DNA of 64,000 nucleotides from Heterobilharzia americana (lineage: Eukaryota; Platyhelminthes; Trematoda; Strigeidida; Schistosomatidae). The translations under genes were made by a program, and so were the position numbers. Where the stretch lies: the NCBI GenBank assembly GCA_944470555.2, contig OX104127.1:135054786-135118785 (forward strand), written 5' to 3'. Of the stretch, positions 37,856 to 50,340 are shown piece by piece. The notes below the pieces were generated by a model that had not been told where the DNA came from, did no database searches, and saw only the letters and a program-made list of their open reading frames with translations. Position 1 is the stretch's first letter, and each line of letters starts with the position of its first letter.

Positions 37856-37896
37856 TTAGGGACACATACAGCAGTGCACGATAGAAATTACAAAAG
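37856..37896 (+). CDS. Candidate small downstream exon of the Musashi-like gene
   Basis: A TATACAG or TTAG acceptor (ending 37855 or 37859) and a strong AAAAG/GTGAGT donor at 37897 bound 37-41 nt. Spliced from the 35802 donor in phase 1, the first acceptor gives VRDTYSSAR and a stop. The second gives GTHTAVHDRNYKR and stays open to the donor. There is no family match to support it; the call rests only on splice signals and phase. Chance occurrence is quite possible. Confidence 0.22.
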
Positions 37897-39889
37897 GTGA
37901 GTAGCAGAGCATTCATCTTTCATTGTTCCCCTCTACCAATTCGTCACTTCATGTTTGGACTTGCGTTTTGTAAATTACACTTAAAACAATCTCAGACAAT
38001 CTATTTTTCCCTCGTTAATAATAAACCTTTAGTTTGATTGCTTTTCACAGTGGTTGATTGACTTTATTCTGCTGGGGTTGTTTATTAGAATAAACATCTT
38101 AATGTGAAAATCGAAATATGTTGTATAAATGAATGAAGCTACATTGAAATCAAACCAGAATAACTTGAGGTATTCAACAATGGCTAAGTTACCACCTTTT
38201 GTGAAATACTTCTCCTTCTGCCTCATAATATTTCATTCCCAATTCAATTATTGTTTAGTTAGCATGGAGATAATTTCTACAAAAAGCTAAATATTTACAT
38301 AAAATAATTGGATATAATGTATTTAAGTAAATCTGATTACATTGTTCAAACAACATTATCAGTGCAGGTTGTTGAAACTTTGCTTTCCCTTACTGTATTT
38401 CTATTCTCACTCCCCCTTTTCCACTTATGACTTCAAGTATCACAGTATATATACGTGCATAAACGAGCATGTGTCCTATGAACATGAATGAAAGCTTATG
38501 CATGCATATAAATATATTTAAAGTATTCAAAATGATGACAACAGTAAAGACAATCAAAGAGGATTTCAACTGTTCTTTTTAGCATGTTTGCCAAATGTAA
38601 AATGTATTACCAAAACGCACAAAACGCTCAAATCACTCAGCCAATCCAATAAATAAATGATAAATTCAAGTGAATGATATTATCCTTGACCATACATATA
38701 TGCCTTAATCACGTTTATTCTTATTCTTATTATCATTATCATTACCAATTATTACTATTAATATTTCGCCCATGAAGACTATCAGAAATCTCCTCGACTG
38801 TTTTCATTTCAACCCTTTGAATTGTTTTTGTGTTTTCAGTCTTCTGATTTTTTTTTTGAGTGTGTGAATTTGTGTTCATCCTTACTTTACATAATTGTTA
38901 CAAAAGATTTTCGAAAAGTAAAGTGAACAATTAAAACAAACAATTTCAAATCAAAAAAGATTATGAAAAATAATTAAAGAAAATAATGTTGATCTGTGTT
39001 CCCTTTTTTTCCTGGACAGCGAGATGGTAGTTCAAAAGGGACGTTTTTGTTTTTAAATGTAGATTTTGTTCATATATTTATTAACGATTTATATTTTCGT
39101 CATGTCATCTAACTGTGATGGTTCGTCATTATATATGTATGTATAGATGTGTGTGTATGAGTATATACATACATGCATAAATTGCATGACGCGTTGTCCG
39201 TAAAGGTCTGTTGTAAATGTGAAATAATTAGGGTATGCATGTGAACTCCGATTGGGCAACAGGTTCAAGTCACCGGTTATCAAGAAGGTAATACTAGGCA
39301 TACTTATAATCGTGCTGTAGTGCATCTGGTATTATGGCTATCATGAAAGTATCATTTAACTCCAGTTCTCGACATTACTGAATTTTTTGTTCAGTAGAAT
39401 TTGAGAGAAAAATAAGGATATAGCTAAATTAGGTGCAAAGTTTTTTTATTTTTTGACAGGTTAAAAAGTAGGTGTTCCATTTCTCAATGATTAAATGTAA
39501 CAGTCTACAAGTCTCACTCATTACAGTATTCATAATTTGTTTTCAAGCTGAAATTTACTAGTTTTTCAACAGCTGTTAGACGCAAATTATCCCACACAAT
39601 GAACTTTCCTTGTGGTAACTACTTTCTTAGGGCCATGAGAAACTACTTTTGGTGTCTCACTCATGTAGTGATAATATTTACATCTACATTGAACTGTGAC
39701 CAAGATTTGACCGAACAGTACCCCAAATATTGTGCGGTGAGTAACACGCTATGACTTACTCGAATATAAACTATATCAATATCTAAAAAGCTGAAAATCC
39801 TCATTAACGTTTAGTTTCGTTCAACGACCCATTATGTATCACTTGATGTAATAAACATATCAACTCAGACAATAAGATAAGGGTTTAAA
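37897..39889. other. Unassigned DNA, transposon-poor
   Basis: AT-rich non-coding sequence without recognised repeats or exons. Confidence 0.35.
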
Positions 39890-40625
39890 GCAGTATTCAT
39901 CATGGAATGCCATCATTGGAGAACCCCTGAAAACCTGGTAGCATTAGAAGGCTGTTCTTCATCAGAACGCACCTACACCCTTGCTCCGCCAGGGATCCAA
40001 ATCAGGATACTCAGGTTTCAAGGTGCACTCATTGATCATTCGACCACTAGATCGGAATTCTTTGATCCATAGTTCCCTACTCCTTTCGAATTGTGGATAA
40101 GGCAAAACTATCCACCATGGTTGTCATTCGCTTCACTGCTGACTGGTTGACACCACAAGTCATGCACGGCTTCTCATTAGAACTTCGAAATATCCATCCC
40201 GAAACATGTCATTTCATGATAAATGCAACCTTAAATGTAAAATCCCCATAAACCTCAGAACACAATAATATATAGTGACATGCTTCCAGATCTAATGAAA
40301 AGCCATGCCTGATCTTTAGTGTTAACCAGTCAGAAGTGAAGTAGATGCCAACTGAATAACTCGGTGGATAGTCGTTGTTTATCGCAAGTTGACAGAAGTA
40401 GGAAACTGCGGACAATTAAGTCCTCTTGTAGTGGCTGAATGGCTAAAGTGTTCGCCATGAAACCTGATATTCCCGAGTTCGGCTTCCTACGGGGTGCAGC
40501 TGTGAGTACTTACCGATGAGGAGTCGCATACTGGAACGAAACAGGTGTCCAGTACTCCCAGGCGTTTAGCGTTCTCCCAACTGATGTCATTCTGTGATGA
40601 ATACTTCCTTAAAAATCCCCACTAA
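39890..40625. repeat. Group C hammerhead SINE, long inverted pair
   Basis: The left copy on the - strand (39890-40230) has a degenerate hammerhead segment near 39930-39985, then tRNA-like and linker segments. The right copy on the + strand (about 40235-40625) contains the matching linker (about 40297-40395), a tRNA-like part near 40430-40490 and a hammerhead-like segment at 40503-40560. That segment keeps GAAACAGGTGTC, while the first box is disturbed by an insertion. It is longer than the pair at 30756 because both linkers are kept. Confidence 0.6.
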
Positions 40626-41657
40626 CCTAAAAATACGTATAGAGTTTAGCTAGGTGTGCATCCCACCTATCATTTGTTTGCTGAATGTGCCACCAAAAAT
40701 ATGTTTATCAAGTAAAAGTTATTAGGTAAGTGCATCATGTTAAAGAATGTTATACTGTGAAAAAATTTCCTTATGAATGTATATTAAGAATCTGACAGTA
40801 GTTATTCTTTCAAGCTCTAAAAAGTCATCAGTTTCAAACAATTTGCATGCTACTGCCAGTATACCTTCATGCTGCCTTCGAATATCACTAGATATATTTT
40901 CTATTGTATGTGTACAAATGTGCTCGTAACTTTTATAATTTTGCAGATTATTCTAAATAGTTTATGGCAGTAACCAGACAATTTTTTCAGGAAAACTTTC
41001 TAAAATTATTTTTGGATTGAAAGCGAGTCGTTACACATTAAATGATCACTGAAAAGTAATGAGTTTCATTTTGTCTATTTCTAAGTGATATTTGAACTGT
41101 ATTGGTCATAGAACTGAATAGCCTTAGAGATTACCGTCTTGAATTGCAGTACTAGGTGATGCAAACTGGGATCTCTGGAGGGATATCAATGCCCTAGAAG
41201 TTACTGATACGTCATTTTTATGAGTGTCAATGAGCACATAACTGATATCCAACACTTCTGACTGATTCACTTTCGTGCCTAAGTTATTTAAATTTCTATC
41301 AATGTGATCACAAATTTCTAATTTCCAGAGGACTTTACAGAATAGCTAGTAGTAATTTATCTCATATCCATTTTTTATATGGGAACATGTTTCATATCAC
41401 TCCGGAATGTATACATTCACTTGTACAAATACTTCTAACAAGATATCCGAAATCTTTAATTTCTGTCTCTTTTTTATTCTTATCAGTAAATATATTATTT
41501 CTATCAGAAATACTAATCCATTTACAACAAGTATACTAATTTGTAGGAGTACTTATTTAGTTTCCAAACAAAACTTAAGGAAATGACCGTTTTAATTGAT
41601 ATGACTTAAAAACTGCTTGCGGATACTTCAGTTTTGCACGGAACTATAGTACTTTAA
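40626..41657. other. Unassigned DNA
   Basis: AT-rich, no recognised feature. Confidence 0.35.
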
Positions 41658-42070
41658 TAACGATGGATAGTAGCTAGCGGTGGAATCCAGGATGAACACT
41701 TCGTCCTATTAGGGACTCTTGAGCTAGGTGTACCTGCCTCCCAGTGATGTTGTTCCCACCGGGATTCGAACTTGGGACCGACCGCTTCAAATGTCAGACA
41801 GTTGCCCACTAGACCACCGAGCCATGATACCCACTTCGTGTGCGACGAGTATAGTTTCAGTATCATTGCTTGCATCAAACCGTTGCTGATTGGACCGAAT
41901 TGATAGGTCCCAAATAGGACTATATGTACATCCTGGATTCCATTGCTAGCCACTATCCATCACTACTATGAATAAAACATAAGTAATATATCGAGGCATC
42001 CACACAGGTACCCATATGCCGATAGACACCAATCCATTCGATTCAATCAACGACGGTATAATGCAAGCAA
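41658..42070. repeat. Group B hammerhead SINE, inverted pair
   Basis: The left half is on the - strand: a hammerhead-like segment at about 41665-41735 with GTCC/GGAC pairing and GAA kept but the first box changed, then a tRNA-like part with B-box (reverse complement GGTTCGAATCCC-like, near 41762). The right half on the + strand starts near 41885 inside the hammerhead (AGGTCCCAAATAGGACTA), followed by ATCCTGGATTCCATTGCTAG and the body to about 42070. The long - strand open frame is incidental. Confidence 0.65.
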
Positions 42071-42594
42071 TAATGCTATAATATTTTAAGTTTACTCACC
42101 CTGTTATCATTTGAGAATATTTACAAAGATACCTATGTGTGATAGACAATTACTAATCCATTTATGATTTCTGTTAGCAACACCAGGTAGAATCGTTAAT
42201 ACTGAAGAAGGCACCATTCTGATTATTTAAACATAACATCGGTCAATATAAAGTTTTCACTCTGATGATGAAGATAAGGAGTAACGGTGATAATTTAACT
42301 TACTCACCTAAGGATGTTATATCGGAGAGTATGAACAAATAGCAAAAGCTACCTCTTCTTGTTTAAACTGATTAGTTGTGTTTATACAGCTTCAAAACCT
42401 CGACTTTATTTGGTGTTTGTTAAGTCACAACAAAAGCATAAAATCACACAAAAATATACTACACTCTTATATAATTGCATAGTGTTTGCTACCTGCTACC
42501 TTTATATTCTAACTTTTATTGCCTGACATTGGTCAGTTCAAATAATATCTAGCTTTGGCATAACTTTATTTTAAACACACAGTTACGCAAATAA

Positions 42595-42910
42595 AATCAG
42601 ACGTTTTGTCTATCTGAGATAGCCGTAGTTTGCCACTCTAGTATTTATACTGGGTGATGATTGAAGATGAGATTGAAATTTGGACATTGGCCGAATCCGA
42701 ACTAGTGACCATCGGGTTTCCATGCCCAGCGCTCTACTAACTGAGCTACGAGGTCCAACTGCTGACCAAACTTTTGATTCGCTCCAATCACCAAGGATTT
42801 TCCCAGACTACAATGTGAATTCGTGACGTATTACTACCGCTTGATCGTACTGAAACTGGTTGGCTAGTCAGGACATGTCATCCCAATCCAAATCCAGATG
42901 AATTAGAAAG
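42595..42910 (-). repeat. Group A tRNA-derived SINE, well preserved
   Basis: On the - strand the head reads TAGCTCAGTTAGTAGAGCGC, an almost canonical tRNA A-box region (about 42731-42750). A B-box-like GTTCGGATTCGG follows near 42690, then the group A body with CTATCTCAGATAG at the far end. It is the clearest evidence that group A derives from a tRNA. Confidence 0.7.
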
Positions 42911-43449
42911 ACTTTTAAATTCTGACTTTTATTGTCTTACACTTTTCAGTTCGGTTAATGTATAGCTTTGGTATAACTTTATTTTAAACACATTAAGATT
43001 TATGCAAATAAAATCTAATCTGTTTAACGACAAGTCTTCATTCAGTGCCTAATTATTTACGATACTCTCCTATCCAATCCTCAGCGTAGTTCATATTAAA
43101 TGTTTAGTTTGATTCCTCTTTTCATTCAGAGCTAGAAATAAAATGAAACCTCTAAAGAAAAAAGGTGTATAAAAAGAACAAGATTATAGGACCAATATTT
43201 AGAGGCAAGTTTTCAAATAGGCAAAATAATAAATATAATACTCAGTGATATTCAGCAATGAGCTAATCAAATTCTTTACCTTTTAAAACAAGAGAAAAAC
43301 AAACGTAGTTCACTTGTAAAGTGAAAAGGGAAAGCATAAGTGGGCCAGCTAAAAAATCTCAGCACCTTTTAACATGTCTATATAAAGCTAGCTTGGAAAG
43401 CTGGTCTCTACGCACAAGCTAGGCAAAATATGCTACCTATACTGCTTAT
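42911..43449. other. Unassigned DNA
   Basis: AT-rich, no recognised feature. 42905-43020 partly echoes 42490-42600 (TATAGCTTTGGTATAACTT, then AACACATTAAGATTTATGC), so the SINE at 42595 may sit between copies of a short duplicated flank. Confidence 0.35.
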
Positions 43450-43860
43450 TATTACTTGTAATTTCCCCTTCCTATCCTGGGTCGAATTGATCGATCTCTA
43501 TTGAAAGATAGCCACCTATACAAATGCCTCGACATTACCAGATATTCGTTAAATTATAGTCTACTCGGTGGGTAGCAGTGAAATCTGGCATATGCGTTCA
43601 CCCTATTTGGGCCTCGTCAGCTGGATGTACCTACACCCTGGGGAGTGATAATGTTCCGACCGAAAGTCGAACCCTGTATCCATCGCTTCAAATTCCAGTA
43701 GGTCAATGGGCCACGTCTTGTCGTTCAGCGCGATGGGTCCTGGGTTTGAGTATCAGTGGAAATAACATCACTAACCAGGATACAAATAAATCCAGCTAAC
43801 TAGTCTCAAATAGATAGAAGTGCCCTCTCATGGATTACGCTGCTAGTCGACAAGTAGCCT
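43450..43860. repeat. Group B hammerhead SINE, inverted pair with both bodies
   Basis: The - strand copy runs from 43450 (body) through a hammerhead-like segment at about 43572-43630, with CTGACGA intact, stem II weakened and GAAC for GAAA, to a tRNA-like part near 43660-43720. The + strand copy begins near 43725 (GGGTCCTGGGTTTGAGTATC) and has a hammerhead-like segment at about 43790-43845 with CTAACTAG for the first box. Dead by sequence, but it shows the complete head-to-head layout. Confidence 0.65.
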
Positions 43861-45554
43861 ACAATGCATCCTATATATTTGATTATCTAAGTGCACCTCT
43901 GATGAATTTTGCATTCTTCAGCTCTGCCACCGAAATTAAACTATCTGTAACCTCTGTAGAACAGTTAATAATGTCAAATAAAATTAAAGATGTTGTAATG
44001 AGTGAATATAGCACAAAGTAAAATTAGAATGAGATTTTATCTGCAAAATTTGGAAATCTGTAACCAATACATATTAACATAAATCACTCAGAAGTTGTAA
44101 TCAAGAAAGTTGGATATTATTATTAATAATAATAAATCTATGTTTGCTCAAGGGGTATAAGAAGCCTTCTGAAGGATGAACAGTGAAGATTTTATGGGGC
44201 ATATTAGGTCGGAGGAATGAATGAAGATAACTCTTTCGATGATGTTGTAGACAGGCCTTACTAATGAGAACTGAAAAGTATTAAAGTTAATTTTTTATGG
44301 CCTTCTGGAATCCTCCATCAGTTTGTGCACTATCGAATTCAGAGCAGGTAAGATTAATTACTTCAGTCTATGATCTGTGCTGAAAATGTGATTCTGAAAA
44401 AAGTATAGAATCTACTTTTAACTAGGTACTATCACAACACAGACTTTTATTCATTGATAGAATGAGCGAATTTGAGATGTTGTACATTAGTACCACGAAT
44501 TAAGACTTACAGGATTAAATATGCGACAAAAATAAAGAGAAAAACTGTAAAGCTACCTGAAAATCAATTAGAGGCTAGTCCAAAAGATTTCTAGGAACCT
44601 GTATCGGCAAACCAAGTTAGTAGAAACCTGTTGTTTGCACATTATCAAACGACGCTCATTTCAATTAGCTTTGTGACCATATTACAAAACCTGATCGATG
44701 GACTACGATTAGTGCTAGGCACTCAGGTCACAGTGGCTACGTCATTTACTCATTAGTTATCAATTCGCTGCCAATATGAATAATATGAAGAAGTTTACTG
44801 CATGAACTAGGGAGTTTCCAACCCTATCCTGTTTATCTGGCTTTCAGAATATTTATCAATGAAATACCAAACAAAAGGGAAGAAATATCACATGAATATA
44901 TTCCACTGAAAGTTTAGATTTCTACAACTAATTTCGGTCACTTGTTTTTAAACAGTTTACTCCATCAATTCAAGACTTTGAGGTTAATATTTATCATGTT
45001 ATTGATCTATTATTTTGTGGCAAAACTACTCACCAATCGACTAATATTACTTGGATAGATTTTGAATATTCTCGACTTATAAACTAATATAATATTCGAG
45101 TGAAAAAAGGGATACCTCAGTTCTACTAATATCTACTATGTTAACTTAAATCACTACTAAATTATATCAGCTCTGATGCTGAACACTTCTAAGTGCAAAT
45201 TCATCCAACTTTATGCAGTTGTAAGAGCGTTTCCCTTTTCATTATCTTCTAAATTTAATATTGCCAGAGTTAAAGTGAATAGTCTATTTTATGTTTACAT
45301 GATCCTAATGCACTTGTAGAATCTTTTCGAAAAGCTTCAAAACTGAATGGTTTTATTGCATTACAGAAAAATTTGGTTAACACTTTAACGTTGAAACACG
45401 ATTGTCCGAAATGTTTCGGTTACCGAAATACATTTCATGAATAAATGCATTTTAAACGAGAACAGTGTCATTAAAAAAAATTTAATTTGATCCTGTATAA
45501 CAACGGAAATTTACAAATGTTAACTAACAAGTGACACCCGTTGCACTTGAGGTG
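43861..45554. other. Unassigned DNA
   Basis: AT-rich; the 44150-44350 stretch hints at an eroded LINE but no motif is clear. Confidence 0.3.
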
Positions 45555-45715
45555 GTTCTTGTGCTCCACTGGCCTAGTGGTTAGCGCTTTGCGGTTTGAA
45601 GCGATGAGTGCTGGATCGGAACCTCATTGGGATGAATATAAATCCAGATGATAAGTCCCAAAATAGGACAAAATGAGCGTCTTGGACTGCTAGTCACTTA
45701 GACGAATACAAGATC
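45555..45715 (+). repeat. Group B hammerhead SINE, single copy
   Basis: A good tRNA-like head (CTGGCCTAGTGGTTAGCGC near 45570) precedes GGATCGGAACCTC as a decayed B-box. A hammerhead-like segment at about 45644-45695 has GATGATAAG and AAAA in place of the boxes, with GTCC/GGAC kept. Confidence 0.6.
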
Positions 45716-47114
45716 CGTCAAAATTTTGTTCAAAAATATTAGCAATCTTAACCGCCTTCATTTTCTGTCCTCAGGTTGAGTGATAAGATAATGTTCTTAT
45801 CCATCATCTAATATACATCAGAAATCTCTTTATTTAACGGATAGATTTAAGCATCGCCTTATCCTTATCTAGTTAAAGGTTAGTTAATTTAAGTCACTAT
45901 ATCATTTACGGTCATTTATTATCCCAGATAAAGTAACTAACCTCATTTGTCAGTTTAGATTGCAACTGATTACAACTGAAGTTTTTGTTATTTGACCGTA
46001 GAACGTTTAGATGTTCTTAACAACTTCAAATTATTTATTTATGAGTTCAGTGTTCAAATGCAAGCATCCATTAAACCACTACTCAATGTACAAAACAGTG
46101 TGTAAAACTTTGTCACACAGTCTATCGGGATTATTCTACTACGGCTTCATTTAGGTTTGTTCCTATTCAACGTTGAGATAGCTATTTTCCCGATATCAAG
46201 GGATATCAGTGGTAAATCGTATTAAAGTCTTAACTAGTAGGTTTAATACTGATTATTTATATTATTCTCAAGTGATGACGTCTGGCCTACCTACCTATAA
46301 ATAATTTTCCAAGAGGAAAAATCTTTGGTAAGTATTAAGTCTGATGCTTGGATTGGTCATGAAATGCGTAGGTCATTCTGTCAAGTTTGCGAATATTTTA
46401 TTGTTAAAACATCGTTTTGTCTTGATTTTCATCTGCTAAAGGAGATAGTTTTCCTCCTCAACTGAATATGACACAATGTCATTATTTCTCCCAGCATAAG
46501 AACTGAACTGTGATCTCTGTTACTTCTTCATGTTGTAGTCTACATCAATCATGAAAGAATTTTCATGATACATAATGTTAGTTAGGTTATACAGTTTTTC
46601 ACTATTTGATAATCTTCTCCAAACAGCTAAGAAGAAACCAACCGTTTTAAACTTACCTTAGTAATTTAGTCGAGTTCACAGTATAGACTGACAGGAGTTA
46701 GGGCTGAGTTGAAAATTAGACTACGTAACATCCTGATATAGTTATCAGTTGGTATTAGACACTCACCCAAGTGAGCAGTTAGGCTGCATGAGATATGCAT
46801 TATTTTAGTGCTCACTTTTGTATAAAGTGAATTTCATCGTGAAACATGTTTATCTGCCATCATTTTTGACAGTAAGCTCAAATTATTTTTTCTATCAGTT
46901 TTTTTGTTAGGTATATCAAAAAGTAAAACCGTATTTTTCAGTGGTATACAATTCGAAGCCTGTGTTCATATCTCTATAGCTTAAACTTATGACTTAAATA
47001 GCTGTTCACCTTCTGTTGTAGTGCAGGTAGTAGAGATTTGTAGATATCTATGATAGGTACTGAATCATCTTCTTTACGCTTTATGCTATTATTTAGAAAG
47101 CAAAGATAGAACTT
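45716..47114. other. Unassigned DNA
   Basis: AT-rich, no recognised feature. Confidence 0.35.
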
Positions 47115-47290
47115 CAGGTTGACAGTCATCATAGACTGACATAAGTCTGAGAAACATTGGAAATCTGGAGCACTGACTAGCTGTTGCATCCTAGCTTGAG
47201 GCAGCACTCACCCATGATCGTGCCCCACCAGAGGTCGAGCCCGTGACCTTCAGGTTCGTGGTCAGAACATTATCGTTGAGCCACTGGGTT
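47115..47290 (-). repeat. Group C hammerhead SINE, single copy
   Basis: On the - strand a tRNA-like part (B-box-like GGGCTCGACCTC near 47230) precedes a decayed hammerhead segment near 47165-47215, then the conserved group C terminus ending in GATGACTGTCAACC. Confidence 0.55.
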
Positions 47291-47329
47291 GAAACCCCAT
47301 GGTCCGGGAGCTTTTGAGAATGGAGGAAG

Positions 47330-50300
47330 GAGATTACTGATCAGAGAGAAAGAGGTAATATGCTGTGCATAAGAATTAGAGTTAGTCTTGTCAGACTGGT
47401 CTACTTCACTAATCATGACAGTCTATAAGAAAGTATAAAGCTACAATTATCAAATCTTCCTCCCTCACCCAGTTGTATCATTGCACGTGTAGTCATTTTG
47501 AGTTTACTTTCAGGTTACTTCCTCTTATAGGTGTGCACACAGTACTAAGTTTTTGAGCGGAAAGTGAAATTCTAAACGAGATATGCGTCAATAACAGTGT
47601 CTGTGCTGTTCTACAAAATGAATCTGTAAGAACTAGAGAGGATCATGAGACTTGATAACGCCTATTCGTAATCTCCGCTACGCACTCACTGACTGCAAGT
47701 CGGATGATGCAAAGAATAAATTCTATCAGAAACTGTCCATTTTGCAACAGAAAGCAAAAATTTCAGATGTAGTCGTAATGGCAGGCCAATTTAACACTCA
47801 AGTAGGAAAGAATGCCAATGGGCCGACAATAGTGATCGTTTGTTACAATTTTCTTCTGACAATCACTTCTTCTAACTATCACTAACTTCAAACATAAGGA
47901 GAGAGACAGACAATGTTTCACTTGGCATTTACTGATATCAAACCAATGAAGGATACAGATGGATCATATTCCTAAAACCCACCGTTAGAAGAAATCGGCC
48001 GAGAGCTGTAGCTCTTTCTGGATTTGTTGACTAGACTCCCATCACGCGTTACTACGGGTACAGGCATTTTTTTCACCTTACTTCTTAAAAGCAATAGTCT
48101 GCAGTGGACCTCGTGTGTGCTGGTTTAGTATATGAGAACGTCAGGTATGTATTAAGGGAGGGAATGGCGAAACAATTATCTAAATGTAACAATAAAGCTC
48201 ATCGTGAGAAATCTTGGTGTGATATTCAGTCCGCAGAAACAGCAGTAAAAGCAGTTGGAAGCGTAGATTGTTAGGTTAGCAAACTTCAATGGATTTCCAC
48301 AACATCCAAACTGCCTGATACCGGCGCTGACCACAAGATAGAGCAAAAGTAACTGAAACGTAAATTGGGCAACAGTCACTGCCCAAATAGTGAGCAGCGA
48401 TGGGTGGTGTAAGCCGAAGAGAGAGAGGATGTATCAGCATTAAGTAATACTTGGTAATTGTTTAGGCTTACCGACGAGAAGACAATGCTTAGCGAAACCA
48501 TCACTGAAAAGGATCGGACTCTTATAACATCTCAGGACAGATTACTAAATTGTTTCGGGAACACTTTGAAGCACAATTCAGCTACCCCACAGTAACGCTT
48601 CAGTTCCCCACTGTCCAGCCAAACCTCAGCAAGACGTAGATGTCAGTCCTTTTAACTCCTATCCTAATTGAGAAGGCTATTTTAAACCTAAAATAGTTCA
48701 AAGTTTCATGACCTAACAGTTTGTCACCAGAAGCTTTTAAGGATGAAGACAAGATTGCTGATCAAATAGACGGAAGTCATGCGTAATGAATGGGAATCAG
48801 AGGTTGTCCCGTCAGACTGGCCTACTTCACTGATCACACTAGTCTTCTTGCGACAGGCAGAGGGGAATCAGTTTGACCAATATCATGCCTAAGATCATTA
48901 GGTCCATTGTTATCCAACGCTTAAGTGAAGCTCGAGAACAACAAAATGGAAGAGCCCAAGAAAGTTTCAAACGTAGACGAGGATGCATCAACCATACTGT
49001 CACCCCTCAACAGGTTCTGGAACAAGGACATACTCGCCAGCTGTTGACACACCATATTTCTTAAGCTGAAGGCAACATTCCACTCTGTTGACTATGAAAT
49101 GTTGTGAAGGTGTCTGACTGTAAAAAGGATAACAACCAAATGTGCTATGTTAATCGAAATCCCAAAAGCATACATATGTACCTATGTATATGATTATACA
49201 CAGCATTTTATCGTCACAGACGACAGCTAGTGTTGTCCGGCAGGGATTTTCACTATAATCATTGCTGTTTAACTTCTCTATTGATATTTTGATAGATGCA
49301 GTCTTAGTTACCCCTGAATTCACATGGATTAATTTGCTCCCTAGAGGGCGTCTTGTGGACTTGAAATGTGCAGATGATGTTGTTCTGGTAGGTGGAGAAG
49401 CTGAAAACTGTAGGGTCTTGTAAACCCGTTGAGGGAAAGTCTGAGGATGCTTGGTATGAGATAATGTTCCAAGTCTAATCGCAATTACTCCTAGCTTGAA
49501 GATAGAAAGTGAAGCGTTTCACTTACTTCGCTAGGCCCGTTTGGCATTTGCCAGCTTGTGTAATCTCTAGCGCTGATGGAAGAGATGTCAAAGGATGTGC
49601 ATACCGCACTGCAGTCCATTCTATCCTGTCGTACGGACATGCAACATAGCTGTTACAATATTCTACTAAGTTACTTGAGGTTTTTTAACCTTATGTGTCC
49701 TCGGAGCGTTACTTGTATATGACAGAATCATCGACTTACAGTTTAGAGACCAGGTGAAAGGAAGAAGGCAAGGAAGGGAGGTTGGTCGATGAGGTTGTGA
49801 GCCTTCGCTGGCTGAGTTGGCATAGATATACGTCACGCGTGCCAAAGTGCAGTGCTAGTGGGAGTTTGGTTAGGTTGAAAGAATGCTAAGGGTGGTCACT
49901 GTATGTCATGGCACAATACATGAAGTCTCTGACCGTTGGACTTATCCAATTAGGAGGCAAAGACTGCCTAGTGAAATTCTCAGGAACTATAAGAACCAAT
50001 ATTTGGAAGCCTTTAGTGAAATGGACGAAAATTGGTCACAGTGACATACATAAGTTCACTCTTCAGCACATTCTAAAGCTTGACTATTTTCATCAACCTT
50101 TATCTTCAAACTTTTACTTTTCCCTTGCACCTTCCTCTACCTTTATGTCAGTCTTTTGCACAACACTTGTTGTTTTTAGGCTGGTATGAAGTGTGATAAC
50201 TTTAACCTATGCATTTATGTCTTAGGTTCTACGACGATTTTATCTGTCCGGTTTTCTATCTCTTCATCCAGTCTGCTCTCCGACAATCTAAGTGATTCTA

Positions 50301-50340
50301 AGTAACTTCTTTCACTGACTTATTTAGCTTCACATCCACT
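47330..50340 (+). mobile_element. CR1/jockey-like LINE, decayed, EN to 3' end
   Basis: 47652-47885 is an open frame reading FYQKLSILQQKAKISDVVV, then MAGQFNTQVGKNANGP: the part of the APE-type endonuclease whose usual form is DVVVIAGDFNAQVG, with the catalytic-site Asp replaced by Gln here. 48873-49064 reads IIRSIVIQRLSEAREQQNG, then RRGCINHTVTPQQVLEQGHT, the start of the RT domain. Later parts recall the RT palm (49378 on) and the C-terminal segment MKSLTVGLIQLGG (49920 on). The frame is broken by stops and shifts throughout. 47380-47445 repeats the pre-RT segment found at 48800, so part of the element is duplicated upstream of EN. It shares its 3' end with 1605-3045. Confidence 0.75.

Noticed and set aside
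42731..42750. A possible true tRNA gene on the - strand at the group A SINE
   Set aside because: The A-box is good but no complete cloverleaf can be formed with the decayed B-box half, and the sequence continues into the shared SINE body.
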